Positions 1 through 5,726 of a DNA stretch of 5,726 nucleotides are shown piece by piece. Each line of letters opens with the position of its first letter. Position 1 is the stretch's first letter. The notes beneath the pieces were generated by a model. It had not been told where the DNA came from and searched no databases. It worked only from the letters and a program-made list of their open reading frames with translations. The position numbers were made by a program, and so were the translations under genes. This DNA is from an uncultured Planctomycetota bacterium (GTDB lineage: Bacteria; Planctomycetota; SZUA-567; JAFGNG01), in NCBI GenBank assembly GCA_947311175.1, contig CAMZKK010000065.1, positions 1 through 5,726 on the forward strand, read 5' to 3'.

Positions 1-97
1 AATCTAATTTATCAACAAGTGAAAACAGATATTTATGCTGTTCATCAAGGTGCTCAATCCCCACACTATACAACTCATCATCCCATATAAACTTCAT
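1..97 (-). CDS. Bacteriohemerythrin, N-terminal fragment (cut by window edge)
   Basis: The first 32 codons of a gene running off the left edge. The peptide has the N-terminal signature of bacteriohemerythrins: W5, then VGIEHLDEQHK at residues 12-22 followed by YLFSLVD. In this family the His of DEQH (here H21) is the first ligand of the non-haem di-iron centre that binds O2. The other ligands (HxxxE, HxxxH, HxxxxD) would lie outside the window. The ATG overlaps the TGA of the upstream ABC ATPase gene as ATGA, and a GGAGAGAG Shine-Dalgarno lies about 5 bases ahead inside that gene, so translation is probably coupled. It is the fourth gene of the minus-strand operon. A single-domain protein is expected, but a fused C-terminal domain cannot be excluded. 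Confidence 0.85.
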   Translation of the reverse strand, partial: MKFIWDDELYSVGIEHLDEQHKYLFSLVDKLD

Positions 98-1095
98 AAT
101 CTCTCTCCATTTCTGAGTTTCGTTCTCATTTCTTTAGTCCTCTTATCCATCACTTCGAGTTCGGCAAGCACTTGTCGTTCTTCCGCAGTTGTTTCGATAA
201 CACAATCAATCCCACCGTTTTTAATGACAATTCGTTTGTCGCCAAGAAGGGCAAGTGTCGGGTCATGGGTGGCAATAAGGATTATCTTGTCTTCTGATAA
301 CAACAGAGACAAAGCCCTTTTCCTATCAATCCCGGCATTCTCAATCTCATCAATCAAGACGATTGGCGACTTGCTGAGAATAGCTGTATCCGCAATCATC
401 AATGCCCTTGATTGTCCGCCACTTAGACTGGTTATCGGTGTGTCGGGGGCAAAATTTTCACCAGCAAGTTCATTTGCCTGCGTAAGAATTCTTCCAATAA
501 CTTCTTCAATATTTTCAACCATTCTGCTTCGTGCGTGTAGCTCCACAAATTCTTTGGCAGTTAAGTCCATTACAAAATTCATATTTTGAGAAAGCTGGGC
601 AACCAATTTATCCTCAATTGAAAATCTCCATTTATTATCAGGCACATCATCATTGACAAATATTTTTCTCTTTGTCGGAGTGTCGGCCTGTGCGACCCAT
701 TCAATATCTGCAAGCAATCTACTCTTGCCGGAGCCGGTTGGTCCAACAATGGAGACAATGTCCCCTTTGTTAATTTTTAATTTATCATAATTTTCTTTTT
801 CGCCGGATTTGTTTGTTCCGGGGAAAATAGTGATTGACAAAACATCGGTTTTATCTTCACCCAAAAATTCAAGCATAGAATTGAGATAGGTTGACAATTG
901 CCTACATGCCTCATGTTTGTCAATTGCCATATCTTCAAGATATTCTTCATCAAGCGTATTTAGGAAAGAAGAAAAAGTTCCAGCTTCATGACCAATAATA
1001 TCAAAATTGTTATCCTTGAAATACGCTTCAAGAAATGGATATTTCTTGAGCAAGATAAAAAGCTTGGTATTGTTTATAACATTGTGTTCAATCAT
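94..1095 (-). CDS. ABC-type ATPase with N-terminal DUF1858-like domain
   Basis: A soluble 333-residue protein. Residues about 9-80 form a small helical module with KLF...KYPFLEAYF...NNF, resembling the N-terminus of the operon's binding protein. From about residue 86 it is an ABC nucleotide-binding domain: Walker A GPTGSGKS (118-125), signature LSGGQ (224-228), Walker B PIVLIDE (244-250) with catalytic E250, D-loop around NAGID (253-257), and H-loop H277 in ATHD. All residues needed for ATP hydrolysis are present. The last 28 residues are charged and probably helical. There is no membrane segment, and no permease gene is seen in the window. The start overlaps the GTPase gene by 8 bases; the stop overlaps the hemerythrin start by 4. 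It could energise an unseen permease, but the extra N-terminal domain and the neighbours suggest a soluble mechano-ATPase. The ATPase fold is certain; its role is unknown. Confidence 0.9.
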   Translation of the reverse strand: MIEHNVINNTKLFILLKKYPFLEAYFKDNNFDIIGHEAGTFSSFLNTLDEEYLEDMAIDKHEACRQLSTYLNSMLEFLGEDKTDVLSITIFPGTNKSGEKENYDKLKINKGDIVSIVGPTGSGKSRLLADIEWVAQADTPTKRKIFVNDDVPDNKWRFSIEDKLVAQLSQNMNFVMDLTAKEFVELHARSRMVENIEEVIGRILTQANELAGENFAPDTPITSLSGGQSRALMIADTAILSKSPIVLIDEIENAGIDRKRALSLLLSEDKIILIATHDPTLALLGDKRIVIKNGGIDCVIETTAEERQVLAELEVMDKRTKEMRTKLRNGERL

Positions 1096-1786
1096 TTTTT
1101 ATATCCATTTTCCTAACATTACCCATTTGGTGTTCCGCTCCGATTTTGGTTTCTCCGAGACAATATGAACATAAAGCCGATGGCATTGGGAAGCGAAGCT
1201 CTTTGCCGGTGAGGGTTTCTATATTTGCAGATTTATCATTATGAAGGACTGAAGCAAGCTCAAACGCTCCTTGCCCGGTAAGTCCGTTTATGTTCATAAT
1301 AATAGATGCCGGATTAACCGCATTTACTCGTGAGGCAAAAACCTCACGCTCTGCCTGAGATACAATATCACCCTTAGTAATAACAACAACATCAGCCGAC
1401 TTCAACATTGGTCCGATTTTCTTTGGGGTGCCAACACCACTTAGATTATCAATAACACATACCGCCTTAATTTCTTTTATGTATGGGGAACATCGATTGC
1501 AAAGCCCTGCACTTTCACTAATAAGAATATCGGCATCAATATCTAATCCCCATTGAAAGATTTCTTCGACATTGCTAACGAAATAATGGTCAGGACATAA
1601 GGCACCGGACAATCCTTTTTTTACCGGAATATTCATTTTTTTATAAAGCAAATCATCGTCTGTTGATAGGCAATCAAACTTTACCACCCCAACCTTTAGT
1701 CCTCGGTCAATAAAAACCTCAATCGTTTTTAAAAGCACAGAGGTCTTGCCTGATGATGGTGGTCCTGAGACAGTTATAAAATTCAT
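1088..1786 (-). CDS. HypB/UreG-like P-loop GTPase with two CxxC motifs
   Basis: A soluble 232-residue protein of the SIMIBI-type P-loop class that includes HypB, UreG and CooC. Walker A is GPPSSGKTS (8-16). VKFDC follows strand 2 (35-39). ADILISESAG (85-94) occupies the position of the HypB/UreG G3 region, and TKGD (137-140) fits the guanine-specificity TKxD motif. Cysteines sit where a metal could bind: C39, C64, C96-N-R-C99 directly after ESAG, and C206-S-Y-C209 near the C-terminus. Known family members deliver nickel to hydrogenase, urease or CO dehydrogenase; no such client is visible here, so a metal or cofactor role is inferred. The ATG overlaps the binding-protein stop as ATGA and has a GGGAG Shine-Dalgarno 6 bases upstream. 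The end overlaps the ABC ATPase start by 8 bases. It is not typical HypB, as the usual N-terminal His-rich or Cys motif is absent. Confidence 0.88.
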   Translation of the reverse strand: MNFITVSGPPSSGKTSVLLKTIEVFIDRGLKVGVVKFDCLSTDDDLLYKKMNIPVKKGLSGALCPDHYFVSNVEEIFQWGLDIDADILISESAGLCNRCSPYIKEIKAVCVIDNLSGVGTPKKIGPMLKSADVVVITKGDIVSQAEREVFASRVNAVNPASIIMNINGLTGQGAFELASVLHNDKSANIETLTGKELRFPMPSALCSYCLGETKIGAEHQMGNVRKMDIKND

Positions 1787-3018
1787 TGCTCACTCCCGTT
1801 AAATATCTTTTCGCAATGTGCAATCATTTTGGGAATATCATGACTGTAAATATATCCCCATCCAACCCACATAAATTTATTTTCCTTTTCAAGTCGATTG
1901 TCCACGCTTGGATTGATGCTAGGAAATAATCCATGATGAGACAATATTTCACCAACCTCTTTTGAGGCAAGGAAGTCGATTATCGGTTGAATATTTTTTT
2001 TGGCATTTCTTTTTGATAACAAAAAAATCGGACTGATAATAGCACCGTCTTCCGGCCAAACCGCTTTCATCGGTCCACCGAGTTTCGTCATTTTAGTAAA
2101 GAAATAAGGCATAATTGTAATTGCCGGAGGAGTGGCTTTTTTCTTATCACTTTTCACCATCTCAGCCGGGTGCATTGATTCAAGAAGTCCCTTGCCGAGT
2201 TTTCTAACTCCATCTTCACCATACTCTTTAAAAATATGGATTAATATCGAAGAGAAAAGATCAAAATCACCAACCGGTAGCGATATGCTGTTGGCAAAAC
2301 AAGGGTCTAATAAATCTTCCCAAGTCTTTGGCATCGGTCTGTCGCCAAGCACGTTTTCATTAACTAAAAACACCGCCGGAACAACCCCAATCATTGAATA
2401 GTCGCCTTTGGGGTCCATTATGTCAATATTTGCAAAATCACTATTTGTGTTCTTAAATGGTAGCCTATCGGCAAATGAGCCATTATTGATAAATCTGCCA
2501 ATTCGTTTATTATCAAAAAATGTTTCAAATCCGGCAGAGATAAAAATTTCCGGCAAATCTTCTTCACCCTTTGCCTTGTCAATATAGGTTTCAATCCAGC
2601 CAGCCCCTTGCGATGCAGCCTTGAGGTCATGTTTCACAGACAAACCATGCTCTTCTTTAAACTCACCCATAAATTTATCAAGTCCTTCTAACAATGGAAT
2701 CCTTACCGGACAAGGCAAACCACCAACAATCATTATTTCCGCATCTTCGTCTTTTCCACTTCTAAGGGTTACATCTTCGGATTGAGATTCACCGTCAATT
2801 GAATTTCTAAGCAAGGCGGTAAATATATCTATATTTTTATTTTTTAGTTTAAGGGCATCCTTTAGCGAAATCGTTTTACCAAGGGTTGTCCGTTTATCTT
2901 CATCAACCATCTTACCAAAGCCATTAGCGGCAAAAACCTCAATCGTTTGCGGATATTTTTCAGTTATCGCAAACAGAGTATCGGTATCTTTAAAGTATTG
3001 TATTTTTTCAGTATTCAT
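1783..3018 (-). CDS. Signal-less solute-binding-protein-like protein with N-terminal DUF1858-like domain
   Basis: A 411-residue protein from the ATG at 3018, chosen because GTGAGGA lies 5 bases upstream. An in-frame extension to a TTG at 3084 adds 22 residues that look like untranslated leader. Residues about 8-75 resemble DUF1858: LFAITEKYP, then NGFG, a basic stretch and ISLKDALKLKNKNID. From about residue 90 the protein matches type-2 periplasmic binding proteins of the iron/polyamine-like group: an early beta strand (EIMIVGG), GVVPAVFLVNENVL, and the hallmark PKTWEDLLDP (230-239). There is no signal peptide, lipobox or membrane segment, so it should be cytoplasmic, unlike ordinary ABC importer binding proteins. 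It is the first gene of the operon, and its stop overlaps the GTPase start as ATGA. Ligand unknown; a ligand-sensing subunit for the downstream ATPases is my inference. Confidence 0.85.
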   Translation of the reverse strand: MNTEKIQYFKDTDTLFAITEKYPQTIEVFAANGFGKMVDEDKRTTLGKTISLKDALKLKNKNIDIFTALLRNSIDGESQSEDVTLRSGKDEDAEIMIVGGLPCPVRIPLLEGLDKFMGEFKEEHGLSVKHDLKAASQGAGWIETYIDKAKGEEDLPEIFISAGFETFFDNKRIGRFINNGSFADRLPFKNTNSDFANIDIMDPKGDYSMIGVVPAVFLVNENVLGDRPMPKTWEDLLDPCFANSISLPVGDFDLFSSILIHIFKEYGEDGVRKLGKGLLESMHPAEMVKSDKKKATPPAITIMPYFFTKMTKLGGPMKAVWPEDGAIISPIFLLSKRNAKKNIQPIIDFLASKEVGEILSHHGLFPSINPSVDNRLEKENKFMWVGWGYIYSHDIPKMIAHCEKIFNGSEQ

Positions 3019-3023
3019 TTTAA

Positions 3024-3030
3024 TCCTCAC
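3024..3030 (-). promoter_or_regulatory. Shine-Dalgarno fixing the start of the binding-protein-like gene
   Basis: GTGAGGA on the minus strand, 5 bases before the ATG at 3018. This is the best ribosome site near the 5' end of the gene and supports that start over the upstream TTG (3084) and ATG (3069), which lack a comparable site and lie in or beside the inverted-repeat element. Confidence 0.75.
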
Positions 3031-3077
3031 TAATCTATTACGCAGTTGGAATTTAGAAGTATGGCTCATTTTCGAGC

Positions 3078-3207
3078 ATAACAATTAACAATGAAGGAAG
3101 CTCAACGAGCGATATTTAATAAAAATACAAGAGATACAAATTATCAAAACTACCTTTAGCGATAGCTAAAACACCTTCATTGTTAACTTTTCATTTTTAA
3201 TTGTTAT
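3078..3207. repeat. 130-bp element bounded by inverted repeats (MITE-like or leader structure)
   Basis: Perfect 13-bp inverted arms TTAACAATGAAGG (3085-3097) and CCTTCATTGTTAA (3174-3186). A second outer pair, ATAACAATT (3078-3086) and AATTGTTAT (3199-3207), is 9 bp. The left arms abut, whereas the right arms are separated by 14 extra bases that look like a degenerate duplication of the arm (TTAAAAATGAAAAG beside TTAACAATGAAGG on the minus strand). The interior is non-coding and holds two small hairpins. No clear target-site duplication is visible at the edges. Arms this long are unlikely by chance, even in AT-rich DNA. Confidence 0.6.
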
Positions 3208-3255
3208 TTAACCCCTCGCACCAGTTGCGAAATTTAGGTTAAAAGTAATAATTGC

Positions 3256-3283
3256 ATTATATATCGGTATTGCGGTATTGCAA
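3256..3283 (-). promoter_or_regulatory. Sigma-70-type promoter of the minus-strand operon
   Basis: On the minus strand, -35 TTGCAA (3283-3278, 4 of 6 matches) and -10 TATAAT (3261-3256, perfect) are separated by 16 bases. Transcription would start near 3249. It is the best promoter-like sequence I found upstream of the operon, and its -35 lies inside a perfect palindrome. Confidence 0.55.
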
Positions 3284-3287
3284 TACC
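3266..3287. promoter_or_regulatory. Palindromic operator-like site, GGTATTG repeated three times
   Basis: GGTATTGC occurs twice in tandem (3266-3273 and 3274-3281), and the second copy forms the left half of a perfect 14-bp palindrome GGTATTGCAATACC (3274-3287). There are thus three half-sites with one inverted. The palindrome covers the -35 of the minus-strand promoter and the extra half-site sits in its spacer, a good position for a repressor. The regulator is not identifiable. On the plus strand the same dyad is followed by a T-rich run and could fold as a weak terminator. Confidence 0.5.
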
Positions 3288-3326
3288 TTTTTTATTTTTA
3301 TTTTATTTTTTTAGTAAATCTTATTT

Positions 3327-3352
3327 TTGGCATGAACTGTTAATATTATATT
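3327..3352 (+). promoter_or_regulatory. Possible weak promoter for the plus-strand unit
   Basis: TTGGCA (3327-3332) and TATATT (3347-3352) lie in the expected place ahead of the ORF at 3391, but the 14-base spacer is short. The surrounding AT-rich tract offers other -10-like sequences (3341-3356). I saw no good sigma-28 or sigma-54 match, although a chemotaxis gene lies downstream. Confidence 0.2.
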
Positions 3353-3390
3353 TAAAACGTGTTTACAGCCAAGATATTAAGGAGAACAAC

Positions 3391-3492
3391 GTGAATGTAA
3401 TTAAGAAGTTGTTTGTTTTTGTTGCGTTAATAGCCTCTTTTGGCGGAGGAGTTAAGGCTGCAGATATAACAAATGAACATTTAATTTTATAA
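3391..3492 (+). CDS. 33-codon ORF that is almost entirely a signal peptide
   Basis: It starts at GTG with a strong AAGGAG (3379-3384) 6 bases upstream, the best ribosome site on this strand. The product is a classic Sec signal peptide: two lysines (MNVIKKL), a hydrophobic core (FVFVALIAS), then GGGVKA-AD with a probable cleavage site after KA. Only about ten residues (ADITNEHLIL) follow before the stop. It overlaps, in another frame, the start of the PstS-like gene, which has its own signal peptide. Either it is the remnant 5' end of a second, deleted binding-protein paralogue (mature start AADI compared with AAEK next door), or a leader ORF coupling translation to the next gene. A functional secreted peptide seems least likely. 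Confidence 0.5.
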   Translation: MNVIKKLFVFVALIASFGGGVKAADITNEHLIL

Positions 3493-3911
3493 AAATTATC
3501 GCTGCATTTTGCTTTATTTCTATTACGGTTTCAGGCATACAAAATATTAGTGCTGCGGAAAAAGTAATCATCATCGCAAACAACAATATAAATGATGATA
3601 GCGTAAGTGCATCCGACCTAAAAAAGATTTTCTTAGGCAAAAAAAAATCTTTTGGCGGAACGAGAGTTGTCGTTGCAACTCAAAAGCAAAAAGAATTACA
3701 CAAGGCATTCTTGAGTGAATATGTCAAAAAAAGTGCATCATCATTTAAATCATTTTGGAAAAAATTAGTATTTACCGGCAGAGGCAAAATGCCTAAATCA
3801 GTCGCTGATGACAAGGCGATGGTCGCTTATGTCGCCTCAAAACCCGGAGCTATTGGTTATGTATCAGCAACTGCAGATATCACCGGAGTGAAGAAGTTAG
3901 AAGTAAAATAG
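3473..3911 (+). CDS. PstS-like small periplasmic binding protein, 5' end frame-broken
   Basis: The open frame runs from 3477 to the stop at 3909-3911 (144 codons). It begins with a hydrophobic signal peptide (FIKIIAAFCFISITVSG, cleavage likely near SAA-EK). The mature part is typical of short phosphate-type binding proteins (PBP_like_2): SDLKKIFLGKKKSF, then FWKKLVFTGRGKMP and VAYVASKPGAIGYVSA. This frame has no ATG, GTG or TTG before the TTG at 3711, which is mid-domain. A suitable ATG at 3473 lies in another frame; removing one T from the TTT at 3480-3482 would give MNINFIKII..., a normal signal peptide. So the gene is either frameshifted (real or a sequence error), started at a rare codon, or reached by frameshifting from the ORF at 3391. 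The stop is 9 bases before the chemotaxis receptor, suggesting a sensory partnership. The domain call is firm; intactness is doubtful. Confidence 0.65.
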
Positions 3912-3920
3912 GATTACAAT

Positions 3921-5726
3921 ATGAAATCTTTTAGTTTATCAACTAAGCTATGGCTTGGATTTGGAATCTTAATTAGTGGATATGTGTTCACTCTGGGATA
4001 TGGCTATGTTGTTGGAAGTCACACCAAGACGATTGTCGAGGATTCTTGTAAAAAAGTTTCTAATGCTCGCAAAATAACTATATTTATTGCCGACGATATT
4101 TATCCAACTTCATTAAAAGCACAGCAAATGTATAGCGACTATCAAGCAATGATTAAGGCGTATGATACTGCTATATTTCTTGAGGATTTAGATGCAGTTG
4201 ATAAGGCATTTGGTATTGGTAAAAATATTGTTGCTAGCTTAGAAAAACTCAATGTAAAGAAAATGCCTACAAACATCAAGAATAGCGTTAAAACAATTAT
4301 CAAACTACTAAAAGATTTTAATCCAAAGGCAAAAAAACTTTATGGTCGTTATGTTGAATCTGAAGGAGAATTAACTGACAAGGAAAGCGATGCATTATCT
4401 GCTTTGATTGAAACTAGAAAAGTCATTCTTAAAAAATTTGAATTATTGACAAAAGAGGTATCCTTGTTTTTTAATCAAAAACTAACACTAGCCAATAAAA
4501 ACCTTAGCGAAACAAAGAAATCACAGGAATTAATTGTTAAAGTATTTAACAATAAATTACGGAATAACGTAATAATTTTTATTGTTGTTATGCTTATTAG
4601 TATCCCCATTGTTACAATAATTATTCGACGCGGAGTAATTGCTCCCCTTAAGTCAACAATGAAAATGTTAGATGAATTAAGTAAGGGGAAATTGACATCT
4701 CGACTTAATTCTAAATCAAATGATGAAGTAGGTAAAATGTCTAAAAGCATGGATGACTTCGCCGATGAGCTAGAGCAAGGGGTTGTCTTTCCACTTCAAC
4801 AGATGGCAAAAGGTATCCTTACCGGTTGCCGAAACAACGATGACCAAAACAATCAAATCAAAGTTGCGTTAGCATATACTTGCGAAGGGTTAAACCGGTT
4901 GCTCTCTTTGGTAAGAAGCACTGCTGGAAATATTGTTAAGTCAAGTGTTATATTAAATGCAAATAGCTCACAACTGTCAGACAGTGCAACAAGTGCGGCA
5001 AGCTCATTAGAAGAAATTAACAGTTCGCTACTCAGTCTCAACTCTCAAATCTCAGACAGTGCAAAAAATGCCTCTGGTGGCAGTGAATTGGCAAGTGAGG
5101 TTAGCCAGAATGCAGAACAAGGAATAGAGTATATGGGTGAGCTTGAACAAAATATGCAAAAGATTTCAAATAGCAGCAATGAGGTTGGTAAAATCATAAA
5201 AATCATTGATGACATTGCCTTTCAAACAAATCTTTTGGCACTAAATGCCGCTGTTGAGGCAGCACGGGCTGGGAAACACGGAAAAGGATTTGCAGTTGTG
5301 GCAGAAGAGGTGAGAAACCTTGCAGGAAGAAGCGCAAAGGCATCTAAGCAGACTGAGGAGTTGATTCAGCTTTCAAATAAGCAAGTTGAGGTTGGTCTTG
5401 AATCGGTTGAAAAAACCGGAAATGCATTGAGAAAGATTATTGCGGAAGTAAAAGATTTAGATGAAATTACCACCGATATTGCAAGTGCCGCTGAAGAACA
5501 ATCGTCTAAAATTGTGCAAATAGAATCTGCACTTTCGCAAATCGATGCACTTACCCAACAAAATAGCGCAACGGCAAATGAGACCTCAATGACTGCGGAT
5601 GAACTTCAACAAAGAGCTGAAGAACTTATTGAAAAAATATCTCAATTCAAACTTGATGATTCTTTTTCAAGTGATAAAAATCAAATTGCCAGTAACACTG
5701 CAATCCAAATTGATTACAAGGGATAG
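3921..5726 (+). CDS. Methyl-accepting chemotaxis protein
   Basis: A complete 601-residue inner-membrane chemoreceptor. TM1 is about residues 11-32. A periplasmic, mostly helical sensor of about 180 residues follows (33-213), probably four-helix-bundle type. TM2 is about 216-235. HAMP spans about 236-288, with the conserved Pro (P242) and DEVG (268-271). The cytoplasmic signalling hairpin runs from about 330 to 575. Its tip carries the highly conserved motif IAFQTNLLALNAAVEAARAG (432-451) followed by KGFAVVAEEVRNLA, which contacts CheA and CheW. Likely methylation segments are SLEEINSS (362-369) and ASAAEEQSS (521-529). There is no C-terminal NWETF-type CheR tether, and the tail after about 577 is short and polar. 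AGGAT (3910-3914), overlapping the upstream stop, is the ribosome site. Its ligand is probably delivered by the PstS-like protein encoded just upstream. Confidence 0.95.
   Translation: MKSFSLSTKLWLGFGILISGYVFTLGYGYVVGSHTKTIVEDSCKKVSNARKITIFIADDIYPTSLKAQQMYSDYQAMIKAYDTAIFLEDLDAVDKAFGIGKNIVASLEKLNVKKMPTNIKNSVKTIIKLLKDFNPKAKKLYGRYVESEGELTDKESDALSALIETRKVILKKFELLTKEVSLFFNQKLTLANKNLSETKKSQELIVKVFNNKLRNNVIIFIVVMLISIPIVTIIIRRGVIAPLKSTMKMLDELSKGKLTSRLNSKSNDEVGKMSKSMDDFADELEQGVVFPLQQMAKGILTGCRNNDDQNNQIKVALAYTCEGLNRLLSLVRSTAGNIVKSSVILNANSSQLSDSATSAASSLEEINSSLLSLNSQISDSAKNASGGSELASEVSQNAEQGIEYMGELEQNMQKISNSSNEVGKIIKIIDDIAFQTNLLALNAAVEAARAGKHGKGFAVVAEEVRNLAGRSAKASKQTEELIQLSNKQVEVGLESVEKTGNALRKIIAEVKDLDEITTDIASAAEEQSSKIVQIESALSQIDALTQQNSATANETSMTADELQQRAEELIEKISQFKLDDSFSSDKNQIASNTAIQIDYKG

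Larger units (their letters stand above)
3019..3249 (-). promoter_or_regulatory. Long structured leader of the minus-strand operon
   Basis: About 230 bases separate the predicted transcription start from the first gene. They contain no convincing gene but several dyads: TCGCA/TGCGA with a 5-base loop (3216-3230), TTTAGC/GCTAAA with a 4-base loop (3155-3170), GCTC/GAGC with a 3-base loop (3100-3110), and GCTC/GAGC with a 6-base loop (3064-3077). The second and third are enclosed by a 13-bp outer stem (3085-3097 with 3174-3186), so a multibranched RNA is possible. I recognise no known riboswitch class. The structure may instead come from an inserted mobile repeat. Confidence 0.4.

Noticed and set aside
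35..589. 184-residue plus-strand ORF
   Set aside because: It lies antisense to the ABC ATPase and hemerythrin genes, has low-complexity Ser/Ile-rich composition and no recognisable motif.
3018..3084. Extended start (TTG at 3084) for the binding-protein-like gene, giving 433 residues
   Set aside because: The extra 22 residues (MLCSKMSH...) are basic and not signal-like, the codons lie in the inverted-repeat arm and leader, and a clear Shine-Dalgarno precedes the ATG at 3018.
3078..3207. Integron attC site or CRISPR repeats
   Set aside because: There is no conserved core pair, no integrase and no regularly spaced repeats; only one pair of inverted arms is present.
3266..3316. Rho-independent terminator on the plus strand (GGTATTG/CAATACC stem followed by a T-rich tract)
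   Set aside because: No plus-strand gene lies upstream to terminate, the stem is short and AT-rich, and the same bases are better explained as an operator over the minus-strand promoter.
3452..3640. 62-residue minus-strand ORF with hydrophobic stretch
   Set aside because: Its hydrophobicity is a shadow of the signal-peptide codons of the PstS-like gene on the other strand, and no ribosome site is evident.
3711..3911. A 66-residue protein starting at the TTG at 3711
   Set aside because: The homologous domain and a signal peptide continue upstream in the same frame to 3477, so this start is in the middle of the PstS-like domain.

Overview
The window looks like a piece of an AT-rich, Gram-negative, flagellated bacterial chromosome. 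The evidence is two Sec-type signal peptides, a transmembrane chemotaxis receptor, and sigma-70-like promoter elements. A proteobacterial or desulfobacterial lineage with oxygen- or redox-responsive life is plausible, because a bacteriohemerythrin and DUF1858-like domains are present. No marker gene allows a firm taxonomic call.

Minus-strand operon (1-3018, promoter near 3256-3283). Four genes are packed with overlapping ends: a solute-binding-protein-like protein without a signal peptide, a HypB/UreG-like P-loop GTPase with two CxxC motifs, an ABC-type ATPase, and the first 32 codons of a bacteriohemerythrin that runs off the left edge. The binding protein and the ATPase appear to share a similar small N-terminal module (DUF1858-like). 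No permease is seen. I do not recognise this set as a named system. It reads like a cytoplasmic assembly for sensing or handling a metal, cofactor or small ligand, tied to a di-iron O2/redox protein, rather than an ordinary importer. This is the most interesting part of the window.

Divergent intergenic region (3019-3390). Read towards the operon, it has a good sigma-70 promoter whose -35 lies inside a perfect 14-bp palindrome. A leader of about 230 nt follows, containing several hairpins and a 130-bp element bounded by long inverted repeats. This may be a structured regulatory leader or a MITE-like insertion.

Plus-strand unit (3391-5726). A strong Shine-Dalgarno starts a 33-codon ORF that is essentially a signal peptide. 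Right behind it, in another frame, comes a small PstS-like periplasmic binding protein with its own signal peptide but no usable in-frame start. Nine bases later comes a complete methyl-accepting chemotaxis protein. The binding protein and receptor probably work as a ligand-sensing pair, although the 5' end of the binding-protein gene looks damaged or unusually organised.
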